Assembly: GCF_002954355.1 (NCBI RefSeq)
Contig: NZ_MQVV01000014.1
Span: 310,001-374,000, forward strand
Reading direction: 5' to 3'
DNA length: 64,000 bases
Origin: Nonlabens tegetincola
Lineage (GTDB): Bacteria > Bacteroidota > Bacteroidia > Flavobacteriales > Flavobacteriaceae
Part shown: in pieces, positions 53,567 through 62,125 of the stretch
Numbering within the stretch: the stretch's first letter is position 1
Layout of the letters: every line of letters begins with the position of its first letter
Made by a program: the position numbers and the translations under genes
Notes under the pieces: model-generated
Seen by the model: only the letters and a program-made list of their open reading frames with translations
Database searches by the model: none
What the model was told of the DNA's origin: nothing

Positions 53567-55504
53567 ATGAAGTGGAATTACTTTAAAAAACGATCAGCCA
53601 ATGTTTTATGGGGTGAGAAAAGCTCTTTGAGTTTTAAAAATTTGAATTACCTACCTAGATGGGTGATCCTTACCATAGATCTCACCATAGTTCTTATCTC
53701 TTTTTTATTGAGTTTTGCGATCATTAACCGCATTACCCCTAATTTTTATCATGTACTTACTCTAGAGCAACAAGGCTTAACTATTGGTCTAAGTTATTTG
53801 ATGTTCTTTTTTATTTTCAGCACCTATTCTGGTTTAATTCGTCACAGTACGTTTGTAGATTTATTTAAAGTAGCGGTGGCTTGTAGTTCGAGCATTCTTT
53901 TACTTTTAATAATTAATTATCTGTATTACTTCACTTTTCATTCAAAGATTTATTTAGTTCCTTTTTTACTGGTAGATCTTATGGTGACTTTTACCTTATT
54001 ATTTGCTTTTCGATTTACCGTAAAAGGTTTCTATAAGCTCTTTTCTACTATCAATACGGAGTCCATTAATGTCCTAATTTGGGGCGTAAATGATAATTCT
54101 ATTGCTTTGGCTGAGGCAATTTCCATATCGGATAATGCAAAGTACAACTTAAAAGGATTCATAAGCTCCTCTAAAAGGATGGGGCGAATTAAGATTCAAG
54201 GTAAGAGTGTTTTTAAAAACGATGATGAATTATATGAGAATATCGCTCCCTTGAAAATAGGCGGAGTTATTATAGCTGACAATACGATTTCTCGCAAAGA
54301 AAAGAATAAAATTGTCGATAGTCTACTAGCCAAAGGACTTAAAGTGTTCAATGCTCCTAAAATTGATGAGCTAGACGGATCCTCTAATGTGAATGAAAGT
54401 ATTAAGAAAATACAAATTGAAGATCTTCTAGAGCGTAATCCGATAAGATTATCAGACGATAAAATTAATGAATATTTAAGAGGTAAAACAATTCTCGTTA
54501 CTGGTGGAGCAGGATCTATTGGAAGTGAGATTGTCAGACAAATTTCAAATTACAAGCCCAAGAAAATTTTGGTGTTAGATCAGGCTGAGTCACCACTATA
54601 TCATGTTGAAATAGAGGTGAAAAAAGCATTTCCTGAGCAGGAATACGATTTTCTTTTGGCCGATGTTAGAGAGCATCATCGATTAGAGTCTATTTTTCAG
54701 AAAAATGATATTTCAGTTGTTTTTCACGCGGCTGCTTACAAACATGTTCCATTAATTGAACACAATCCTAAGGAAGCTATCAATGTAAACGTTTTGGGAA
54801 CTACACATCTTGCAAATTTAGCAGTTAAGTATGAAGTGTCTAAATTTGTGATGGTAAGTACTGATAAGGCTGTTAATCCAACTAATGTGATGGGTGCGAG
54901 CAAACGTTGTGCCGAAATGTACGTACAGTCTCTACAAAAAGAAAATCATAAAACTACTTTTATAACTACCAGATTCGGTAATGTACTTGGTTCTAATGGA
55001 TCGGTGATACCTTTCTTTAAAAAGCAAATTGAAGAAGGTGGACCTGTAACAGTTACTCATAAAGATATTATACGTTTCTTTATGACTATACCAGAAGCCT
55101 GTCAATTGGTACTCCAAGCCGGGACTATGGGTAAAGGAGGTGAGATTTTTGTGTTTGATATGGGTAAACCAGTGAAAATTATGAATCTGGCAGAGCGTAT
55201 GATAAGGCTTTCTGGGTTTGAACCGAATGTTGATATAGAAATAAAAGTAATAGGTTTAAGACCTGGTGAAAAACTCTACGAAGAATTGTTAACGGATGAG
55301 TCGACTACTTTACCTACACACCACGAAAAAATCATGGTAGCAACGGTAGATTCATACCCATATACCGATATACATAATAATATCGAGGACTTAAAAAAGC
55401 TTACCTTAGGTTGCAATGATGAAAGTATTGTTTCCAAATTGAAGGAAATTGTACCTGAATTCAAGAGCAATAACAGTATCTTTGAGGCCTTAGACAAAAA
55501 TTAA
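53567..55504 (+). CDS. pglF: Membrane nucleotide-sugar 4,6-dehydratase (PglF/WbpM/CapD family)
   Basis: This 645-residue protein has four N-terminal TM helices (about residues 27-170), a CoA-binding-like Rossmann domain (about 175-275), and a large SDR domain with TILVTGGAGSIGSEIVRQI, HAAAYKHVPLIEHNPKEA, STDKAVNPTNVMGASK (Met in place of the usual catalytic Tyr, as in the family) and TRFGNVLGSNGSVIPFF. It converts UDP-GlcNAc to UDP-4-keto-6-deoxy-GlcNAc, the substrate of PglE. The -7 box ends 4 nt before the ATG, so the mRNA is probably leaderless. Confidence 0.9.
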   Translation: MKWNYFKKRSANVLWGEKSSLSFKNLNYLPRWVILTIDLTIVLISFLLSFAIINRITPNFYHVLTLEQQGLTIGLSYLMFFFIFSTYSGLIRHSTFVDLFKVAVACSSSILLLLIINYLYYFTFHSKIYLVPFLLVDLMVTFTLLFAFRFTVKGFYKLFSTINTESINVLIWGVNDNSIALAEAISISDNAKYNLKGFISSSKRMGRIKIQGKSVFKNDDELYENIAPLKIGGVIIADNTISRKEKNKIVDSLLAKGLKVFNAPKIDELDGSSNVNESIKKIQIEDLLERNPIRLSDDKINEYLRGKTILVTGGAGSIGSEIVRQISNYKPKKILVLDQAESPLYHVEIEVKKAFPEQEYDFLLADVREHHRLESIFQKNDISVVFHAAAYKHVPLIEHNPKEAINVNVLGTTHLANLAVKYEVSKFVMVSTDKAVNPTNVMGASKRCAEMYVQSLQKENHKTTFITTRFGNVLGSNGSVIPFFKKQIEEGGPVTVTHKDIIRFFMTIPEACQLVLQAGTMGKGGEIFVFDMGKPVKIMNLAERMIRLSGFEPNVDIEIKVIGLRPGEKLYEELLTDESTTLPTHHEKIMVATVDSYPYTDIHNNIEDLKKLTLGCNDESIVSKLKEIVPEFKSNNSIFEALDKN

Positions 55505-55509
55505 ATTAC

Positions 55510-56292
55510 ATGAAAATTGCTAAGCTTAAAAGCTTAATACTATTACTTGTCCTTTCAGCTCTTTCTTTTTCGTGCACGACAAGAAAGCAGATTGTATATG
55601 TTCAGGATATTAACGAAAATCTTCCTGTCGAAAATAACAATTATGAGGTAACGATTAAACCCGATGATTTACTGCGTATTACTGTAACAACAGATGATAT
55701 GACAACGGCTCAACAATATAATAAGTTTGTTCCAGCGATAAATCAAAATACTACCCAAATTGTTAGTCAACAAATGCTAGACGGTTATTTAGTAAAACCT
55801 GATGGAACAATCACATTTCCAGAGTTAGGGGAAATCTTGGTTAAAGGTAAAACCTTAATGGAAGTCTCGGAATTATTAACCTCCAAGCTCTCCAAATACC
55901 TGAAACAACCTGATGTCGAAGTGAGATTACTGAATTTTAAATTTACTGTAATAGGAGAAGTAAATCGTCCAGGGACTTATGATTTTAAGGATAACCGAAT
56001 TTCGCTTATACAAGCATTAGGTTATGCTGGTGATTTGACTATTGATGGTAGAAGAGATGAAGTTCTTATTATTCGTGACAACGAAGGAAATCAGGAAACC
56101 TTAAAAGTTGATTTAACTAGTTCTGCTTTTATAAATAGCGAAGCTTACTATTTAGAACAAAATGATACTGTTATAGTGCAACCTAATGGTGCTAAGGCTA
56201 GCTCAGGAGGTTACACTCGATATGCAGGTGTATTCGTGAGTATTGCGAGTTTAGTGTTATCAGTAATTATTTTAATTACACGTAATAATTAA
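55510..56292 (+). CDS. wza: Wza-like polysaccharide export lipoprotein
   Basis: This 260-residue protein has a lipoprotein signal (SALSFSC, Cys22), a Poly_export domain ([17 protein letters not shown], then [18 protein letters not shown]) and a SLBB domain ([18 protein letters not shown]). A C-terminal TM helix ([15 protein letters not shown]) follows, as in many Bacteroidota members, rather than the long helix barrel of E. coli Wza. It forms the outer-membrane channel for the polymer. Start 5 bp after pglF, with wzc 8 bp after it. Confidence 0.9.
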   Translation: MKIAKLKSLILLLVLSALSFSCTTRKQIVYVQDINENLPVENNNYEVTIKPDDLLRITVTTDDMTTAQQYNKFVPAINQNTTQIVSQQMLDGYLVKPDGTITFPELGEILVKGKTLMEVSELLTSKLSKYLKQPDVEVRLLNFKFTVIGEVNRPGTYDFKDNRISLIQALGYAGDLTIDGRRDEVLIIRDNEGNQETLKVDLTSSAFINSEAYYLEQNDTVIVQPNGAKASSGGYTRYAGVFVSIASLVLSVIILITRNN

Positions 56293-56300
56293 AGATATAT

Positions 56301-58691
56301 ATGGATTCAAATAATCGAACAAACCAGAATAATCTTAATTTAGCTGATCAACTAAAACCTTATTTAAAGGCCAGCCCTTTTATTATATTTTCAATATTTC
56401 TCTGTACAGTTTTAGCATTTATATATTTACGCTATGCTGTGAACGAATATTCAGCGGATACCTCAGTGATCATTAAGGATACTCAAATGGGAGGCGGAAT
56501 ATCCGAACAGTTGGCTTTAGGGGATATTGATGCTTTTGGAGCTTCTTACAATTCTTTAGAAAATGAAATGGAAATTTTAAAATCTAAAAGGTTGATAGAA
56601 GATGTAATTAATAAACTCGATTTGGCCACCAGTTATCAAGTCCTAGGGAATATAAAAGATTCATATGTTTACAAACAATCTCCTATTTTAATTAAACGAT
56701 TTACCGATAGTCTGCATTATAAAATAGATAAGCCAATCCATATTTTTTTAAAAAACCCTACTGATGAGGCCGTAAACTATAAATTGTCAGATAAGGATAG
56801 TTGGAAAAGTATCAAGTTTGGATCACCTTTATTAATAGGAGATCGGTTAGAGATCATCTTGTTACCTAATCTATCAAATAAAAATAGTCAAGAAAGTTTA
56901 GAAAATTTATCTGAAAAAGAGTTTCAGTTTACTTTAAAGCCTATCAGTAAAACTATTCTCTCTTATCAATCTAATTTAAAACTAAGTAAACCTGATAAGA
57001 GAAGTAGTGCCTTGAAATTATCTATTACTAATCCAAATAAGGAAAAGGCAATAGATTTTTTAAATACCTTGGTAGATGTATATAATCAGGACGCTATTCA
57101 GGATAAAAATATAGTAGCCTTAAACACCATTGATTTTATAGATGAACGTTTAAAAGAAGTTCAAAGAGATCTAGATAGTGTTGAAACTACCCAACAGTCC
57201 TTTAAAGATTCTAGAGGTATCACAGATTTATCTGTTGAAGCTGGTTTGGATTTACAGCAGTCAAATCAACTTCAAGCCCAAATAACTGCCGTACAATCTC
57301 AGATTGAAATGGCGAAATCTGTCAAAAGATATATGAATACAGATTCGAATACCACATTGCCTACTGGTATTGGGCTGGAAAATCTTACCATTGCTGATTT
57401 GTCAGAAAAATATAATACCCTTGTATTAGAATATAATAAACGACTAGAATCTGCTACAGAAGAAAATCCGGTAGTTATCAATTTATCGACTCAGATTGAT
57501 GCAGTAAAAACATCCATTGAAAGTTCGATTGATTCTTATATTAAGAACTTAGAAATAAATTTAAACAATTTAAGAAATCAAAAGGCGAGGATAGCAGGAC
57601 AAATTGCCGCAGTCCCAGATAAAACAAGATACAGTCGAAGTATTGAACGTAACCGTTCAGTAATTGAAGCTATTTATCTCATACTAAAGGAAAAAAGAGA
57701 AACTACAGCTATTTCTGTGGCTTCTGCTACTCCTAAAGCTAAAATAGTAGATAGGGCGTGGGCTACAGATGATCCTGTTTCACCTAAACCAAAAATTATT
57801 TATTTTGCCGCTTTAATTATTGGTTTATTAATTCCCGTCGCCGTCATTTATCTCAAGACTCTTTTTAATAATAAAATAGAAAGTCGTAAGGATCTTGAAA
57901 AGTCGCTGGCTGAGACTGCAATTCTAGGCGAAATCCCAAAACTTGCTAAAGATGATAAGGATCGTATACAGACGAACGATAGATCCGTACTTGCTGAGGC
58001 ATTCCGAATTCTTAGGACGAATTTAGCTTATAAGCTAAATGCTTTACCTGAAGAGCAACGTGCTCAAAAGGTTCTAGTCACATCAACGGTAAAAGGAGAA
58101 GGGAAAACTTTTGTAGCCTTTAACTTAGCACTTACTAATGCTTATTCAGGAAAAAAAGTATTATTAATTGGAGGTGATATTAGAAATCCACAATTACACA
58201 GGTTTTACAACAAACAATTTAAACGCAAGCGTGGAGTAACAGAATTTCTGACTAATGATTCAATCAAAATCAAAGATCTTGTTATTACCGATCCAGATAA
58301 TTCAAATCTAGATATAGTACTGTCTGGAGCTATACCGCCGAATCCAGCGGAGCTTTGGATGCAAAAAAGAACGCAAGACTTATTTAATGAAGCTGAACAC
58401 AATTATGATTTGATCATCATCGATTCGGCACCAACTATTTTAGTAACCGACACCTTGTTGATTAACAAATACGCCGATGTTACCGTTTATGTAACTCGTG
58501 CCGATTATACAGAGTTTTCACTATTAGAGTATATTTCAGATACTCTGAAATCAGAGAAGATTAAGAATGCTGCATTAGTGATTAACGATGTTAAGATGGC
58601 CAACTTTGGTTATGGTAATAAGTATGGTTACTCTTACGGAGCGGAAAAACAAAGTTTTTGGACCTCTTTGAAGGAGAAGTTTAAAAGATAA
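56301..58691 (+). CDS. wzc: Wzc-like polysaccharide co-polymerase and tyrosine autokinase
   Basis: This 796-residue protein has a Wzz domain with TM helices near residues 25-45 and 502-520, a long coiled-coil periplasmic part (about 270-480), and a BY-kinase domain. The kinase has Walker A in [14 protein letters not shown] near residue 600, A' in [15 protein letters not shown], and Walker B in [14 protein letters not shown]. Its C-terminus is Tyr-rich ([12 protein letters not shown]), the autophosphorylation cluster. It sets chain length and drives export with Wza. Its terminator lies inside the 3' end of the convergent phosphatase gene. Confidence 0.92.
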   Translation: MDSNNRTNQNNLNLADQLKPYLKASPFIIFSIFLCTVLAFIYLRYAVNEYSADTSVIIKDTQMGGGISEQLALGDIDAFGASYNSLENEMEILKSKRLIEDVINKLDLATSYQVLGNIKDSYVYKQSPILIKRFTDSLHYKIDKPIHIFLKNPTDEAVNYKLSDKDSWKSIKFGSPLLIGDRLEIILLPNLSNKNSQESLENLSEKEFQFTLKPISKTILSYQSNLKLSKPDKRSSALKLSITNPNKEKAIDFLNTLVDVYNQDAIQDKNIVALNTIDFIDERLKEVQRDLDSVETTQQSFKDSRGITDLSVEAGLDLQQSNQLQAQITAVQSQIEMAKSVKRYMNTDSNTTLPTGIGLENLTIADLSEKYNTLVLEYNKRLESATEENPVVINLSTQIDAVKTSIESSIDSYIKNLEINLNNLRNQKARIAGQIAAVPDKTRYSRSIERNRSVIEAIYLILKEKRETTAISVASATPKAKIVDRAWATDDPVSPKPKIIYFAALIIGLLIPVAVIYLKTLFNNKIESRKDLEKSLAETAILGEIPKLAKDDKDRIQTNDRSVLAEAFRILRTNLAYKLNALPEEQRAQKVLVTSTVKGEGKTFVAFNLALTNAYSGKKVLLIGGDIRNPQLHRFYNKQFKRKRGVTEFLTNDSIKIKDLVITDPDNSNLDIVLSGAIPPNPAELWMQKRTQDLFNEAEHNYDLIIIDSAPTILVTDTLLINKYADVTVYVTRADYTEFSLLEYISDTLKSEKIKNAALVINDVKMANFGYGNKYGYSYGAEKQSFWTSLKEKFKR

Positions 58692-58708
58692 TAGACCAGA
58701 CCATTTTA

Positions 58709-59443
58709 CTAGGAATTAAAAATAAGCTGGTGGTTCTCCATCAGCTTTTTTGTTGCAGGTAGCCACTTACTCTTAATTTGAATATTTTTCAATTTTTCTA
58801 AGTGTTCTGGCTTGTGAGCATCGGTGCCTATGTAGCTGTAGTACCCTTGAAGTAAGTATTTTTCAGCTTTCGAGAAAGCATCCTTACCATAATGATCACT
58901 TAACGATAATAAATTAAGTTGTAACTCAAAACCTCTTTCTATCAAACTCTCCATTTTTGAACTTCCAAAATACCGATAACGTTCTGGATGAGCGAGTATC
59001 GGAATTAAGTCCATAGAACACATTTTAAATACAAGATCGTTTAAATTTTGTGGTGGTTGAAAGTAACTTAACTCGGTAAGGATATAAGTATCCTTGATAC
59101 ATAAATATTTATCTTGATCGAGAAGGGATTCAAAACTACTATCCATCATATATTCAGATGCGGCATGAACAATAAAGTCACGAGCATGTGTTCCTACTAA
59201 TTCTTGTTTTGTATTACGAAAATGGTTTGTGATTTTTATATCATCATTGCCGTAGTAATCCTCCATAGTGTGTGGAGTAGCTATAGCGTGTTTAAATCCA
59301 CACGACTTCATTCCTTCTACCATTTTTAATGTCATGTCTAAATCCTTAGAGCCATCATCAATATTGGGTAAAATATGATTGTGAATGTCGGTTAATCCGT
59401 CAATCAAATCAACAAGGAAATGCTTTTTTGAAAAAAAGAACAT
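58709..59443 (-). CDS. cpsB: CpsB/YwqE-type PHP-domain tyrosine phosphatase
   Basis: This 244-residue PHP protein has metal-binding motifs DIHNHILPNIDDGSKD near residue 19, ATPHT, LAHPERYRY and GTDAHKPEHL. It belongs to the CpsB/YwqE group that dephosphorylates BY-kinases such as Wzc. The convergent position next to wzc supports this. A decayed palindrome copy encodes AFSKA near residue 189. Sixteen bp separate the two stop codons. Confidence 0.88.
   Translation of the reverse strand: MFFFSKKHFLVDLIDGLTDIHNHILPNIDDGSKDLDMTLKMVEGMKSCGFKHAIATPHTMEDYYGNDDIKITNHFRNTKQELVGTHARDFIVHAASEYMMDSSFESLLDQDKYLCIKDTYILTELSYFQPPQNLNDLVFKMCSMDLIPILAHPERYRYFGSSKMESLIERGFELQLNLLSLSDHYGKDAFSKAEKYLLQGYYSYIGTDAHKPEHLEKLKNIQIKSKWLPATKKLMENHQLIFNS
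58722..58751 (+). terminator. Terminator of wzc inside the cpsB 3' end
   Basis: AAGCTGGTGG, loop TTCT, CCATCAGCTT make a 10-bp stem with one G-U pair, followed by T residues to 58751. The G-U pair works only in the plus-strand RNA, so it serves wzc. It overlaps the last codons of cpsB on the other strand. Confidence 0.78.
58866..58879. repeat. Decayed palindrome copy 12
   Basis: GCTTTCGAGAAAGC, one mismatch in the 14-bp core, inside cpsB; on the coding strand it is read in the Ala-Phe-Ala-Lys-Ala frame as Ala-Phe-Ser-Lys-Ala. Confidence 0.55.
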
Positions 59444-59447
59444 ATAA

Positions 59448-60833
59448 TTATAATCCTGTTATTAACTGTTGAATTTCATCGGACTTATACACCTTGGGGA
59501 AAAGTAATTCAAAAGCAATGATTTGTTCAGGTTCAGCCTTTAAACAATTTTGCAAATAATACTTTCCCTTGAAAGGTTTCCCGGTGAGGTAGTAAACTCC
59601 GCTCAATCTACATTCTAAGTCTGGATTATTAGGATAAAACTCAAGACCATGTTCCAAGGTAATAATGGCAGCTCGCCATTCTCCAAGTTGAATAAGGATA
59701 TCTGCACGCTCTATCCATGTGTCAAATTCATAATTTCCTAATTCGATAGCTTTTCTATAACCGTATTCAGCCTCTTCAAAAAAATTGAGTTTGTTATTTA
59801 ACACTGCAAATCGAATCCAGTATAAAGCGTTATCACCATCTATTTCTATTGCTTTGTCTAAATAGTTGAGCGCTCGTTGATAATTTAATCTCTCGGTATA
59901 AAAATCCACAATGGCTATCCAACCTTTGTCTAACAGTGGATCTTCTTTTACGGTACGTTTTAGATATTTAATCGCTTCTTCTTCATTCCCTAATTTAAGA
60001 TGACACTTTCCTAATCTTAGGTAGGCAAAGGAAGTTGGATCGTCTAGCCCTAGGGTAAGCTCATAATTAAAAATGGCTTCGTTGTATCGCCCGAGTTTTT
60101 CAAGGACTTTACCTTTTTCTAAATAAGCACCGACAAAGGTATCATCAGATATTATTGCAAAATCAAATGCAGAAAGTGACTTTTCATATTCTTTAAGGTC
60201 AAAATATTGCTTTCCTACTTGATGCCAAGCTACCTCACTATAAGGATTGGAGTCCAAATACTTGTTTAAATAGTCTATCGCCAGCTGATTTTCTTTTAAA
60301 AAATCAAAACAGTAAATGATGTTGTATAAGGCAGCATAGTCTTGATCGTCTAGCTCTAGACACTTCATAAAGTTCACCTTAGCATTAGAATAATCCTCCA
60401 TAAAAAGAAATTCCATGCCGATCAAATTATACACATCAGCTTGATCCTCGGTGAGGTCTAAAGCTTCATTTAATAATTTTATTGCCTTGTCGTGATTCTC
60501 AGTCTTTGAGTAAATATTTGCCTTTTGAATAAAAAGTTCGGCATTATTGGGCTCCATTTCATATAGCTCATCTAAAAGCGCATGAGCCTCTTTAAAATGA
60601 TTATCAAATATGAGCATTTCTGCCTTGAACAAACGTATAGTAACTGAACTAGGGTGTTGTGATAATGCTAGACTAATGGCTTTACGAGCTGTAACCATTT
60701 GCCCTACATTAAGATAGTGTTCTATGATTTGCTCAAATTCGTCACTATCGAAAAATCCTACTTCATTACTGCGTAGCATAAGTTCAAATTTCTCAATGCT
60801 GTGCTCGTGTTCATTATTATACTCAAAATGCAT
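59448..60833 (-). CDS. Tetratricopeptide repeat protein
   Basis: This 461-residue protein has at least ten TPR units (for example AELFIQKANIYSKTENHDKA, and AYLRLGKCHLKLGNEEEAI), covering residues 30-440. It has no signal peptide, TM helix or enzyme domain that I can see, so it is probably a cytoplasmic scaffold. Its start lies 4 bp upstream of nothing else on this strand, and it ends 4 bp before cpsB, so the pair may be cotranscribed. Role unknown. Confidence 0.88.
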   Translation of the reverse strand: MHFEYNNEHEHSIEKFELMLRSNEVGFFDSDEFEQIIEHYLNVGQMVTARKAISLALSQHPSSVTIRLFKAEMLIFDNHFKEAHALLDELYEMEPNNAELFIQKANIYSKTENHDKAIKLLNEALDLTEDQADVYNLIGMEFLFMEDYSNAKVNFMKCLELDDQDYAALYNIIYCFDFLKENQLAIDYLNKYLDSNPYSEVAWHQVGKQYFDLKEYEKSLSAFDFAIISDDTFVGAYLEKGKVLEKLGRYNEAIFNYELTLGLDDPTSFAYLRLGKCHLKLGNEEEAIKYLKRTVKEDPLLDKGWIAIVDFYTERLNYQRALNYLDKAIEIDGDNALYWIRFAVLNNKLNFFEEAEYGYRKAIELGNYEFDTWIERADILIQLGEWRAAIITLEHGLEFYPNNPDLECRLSGVYYLTGKPFKGKYYLQNCLKAEPEQIIAFELLFPKVYKSDEIQQLITGL

Positions 60834-60934
60834 AGGCAGAATTTTAAAAATTCGCGTACTTAAAATTGTAAATATTATTGGTTAGTCAGCGGTTGTGCTT
60901 CAAAGTGTTGTCAACAAATTATAAACAGGCTTAT

Positions 60935-62125
60935 TTAACTGCTATAATATTCATCAATAGTTTCTTTTAAAACCGCACAGGCATGATCAATTTCTTGATC
61001 AGTAACTGTATAAGGTGGACTTATACGTATTGCTCTTTTTTCAAACAACAATAGGAAAAAGATGACACCTTTCTCTCTACATCTATCCACAATTCGTGCC
61101 GTATATTGATCGTCAGGTAAAATAGCGGCAATCATAGCACCTTTTCCACGTATTTCCTTAATGTTATTGTGTTGTAAGCTTTCGCGAAAGCGTAATTCTA
61201 TTTCCTTAACTCGTTCTGGATAACCTTTGTCCTCAATAGCTTGCAAGGTTGCCAGGGCAGCAGCGGCTATAACGGGATTTCCACCAAAGGTAGTTATGTG
61301 ACCCAGCATAGGAAACTCTTTAAACTGTGTCATGTGTGACTGTCTGGCAGTGAGAGCTCCTATCGGTAGTCCACCTGCTAGACCTTTTCCAGTGATAACC
61401 ATATCTGGTATGATATCATGCTGTTGAAAATAGCAGAAACTTCCTGTGCGCCAAATCCCTGGTTGAATTTCGTCAACGATTAATAATGTCCCTGTTTGAT
61501 TGCATCGCATTCTAAGGTGTTGCAACCAGTGACTAGAAGGCACTTTAAAACCAGCACCACCTTGAATAGTTTCAATAATTACCGCAGCTGTATTTTTAGT
61601 AATTAATCTTAACTCTTGAACACAATTAAAGGTAATGTGGTGAACGTCTGGTAATAGTGGTCTGAAAGGTGCTTTACGCTCTTCATAATCCATTAATGCC
61701 AGAGAACCGGTTGTATTGCCATGATACGCATTTTTCATAGCAATAATTTGTGATCGACCGGTAACTCTTCTAGCTAATTTTATGGAAGCTTCTGTAGCCT
61801 CTGTTCCGCTATTTACCAGATAAGTAGTGTCTAATGGATCGGGCAGTAAGGATGCAATTTTTTTACATAATAGGGTAGCAGGTGACATGGCATATTCTCC
61901 ATATACCATAACATGCATATACTTATCTAGTTGATCCTTGATAGCTTTTACAACAGCAGGATGTGAATGTCCTAACGGTAAAGCACTTACTCCAGCGACC
62001 ATATCTAAATATTTATTACCATGAGTATCAAAGAAATAGTTCCCATTTGCATGGCTTATTTCTAATCCCGGAGCAAATGGATTGGTTTGTGCTTGATATT
62101 TAAAGAAATCTGATTTAATTCCCAT
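60935..62125 (-). CDS. Class III PLP-dependent aminotransferase
   Basis: This 396-residue protein has the class III pattern: AGVSALPLGHSHPAVVKAI, LVNSGTEATEASIKLAR, AYHGNTTGSLALM, IVDEIQPGIWRTG and the PLP lysine in ITGKGLAGGLPIGAL. These enzymes usually move the amino group of ornithine, GABA, 4-aminobutyrate analogues or acetylornithine; the substrate is not clear. I chose the ATG at 62125; the frame also has a GTG at 62137. A palindrome copy encodes RFRES near residue 311. It overlaps the upstream LptA-like gene by 11 bp. Confidence 0.88.
   Translation of the reverse strand: MGIKSDFFKYQAQTNPFAPGLEISHANGNYFFDTHGNKYLDMVAGVSALPLGHSHPAVVKAIKDQLDKYMHVMVYGEYAMSPATLLCKKIASLLPDPLDTTYLVNSGTEATEASIKLARRVTGRSQIIAMKNAYHGNTTGSLALMDYEERKAPFRPLLPDVHHITFNCVQELRLITKNTAAVIIETIQGGAGFKVPSSHWLQHLRMRCNQTGTLLIVDEIQPGIWRTGSFCYFQQHDIIPDMVITGKGLAGGLPIGALTARQSHMTQFKEFPMLGHITTFGGNPVIAAAALATLQAIEDKGYPERVKEIELRFRESLQHNNIKEIRGKGAMIAAILPDDQYTARIVDRCREKGVIFFLLLFEKRAIRISPPYTVTDQEIDHACAVLKETIDEYYSS
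61177..61192. repeat. Dispersed palindrome copy 13 (15 of 16)
   Basis: AGCTTTCGCGAAAGCG inside the aminotransferase gene, read as Arg-Phe-Arg-Glu-Ser; flanked by TAATTC. Confidence 0.9.
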
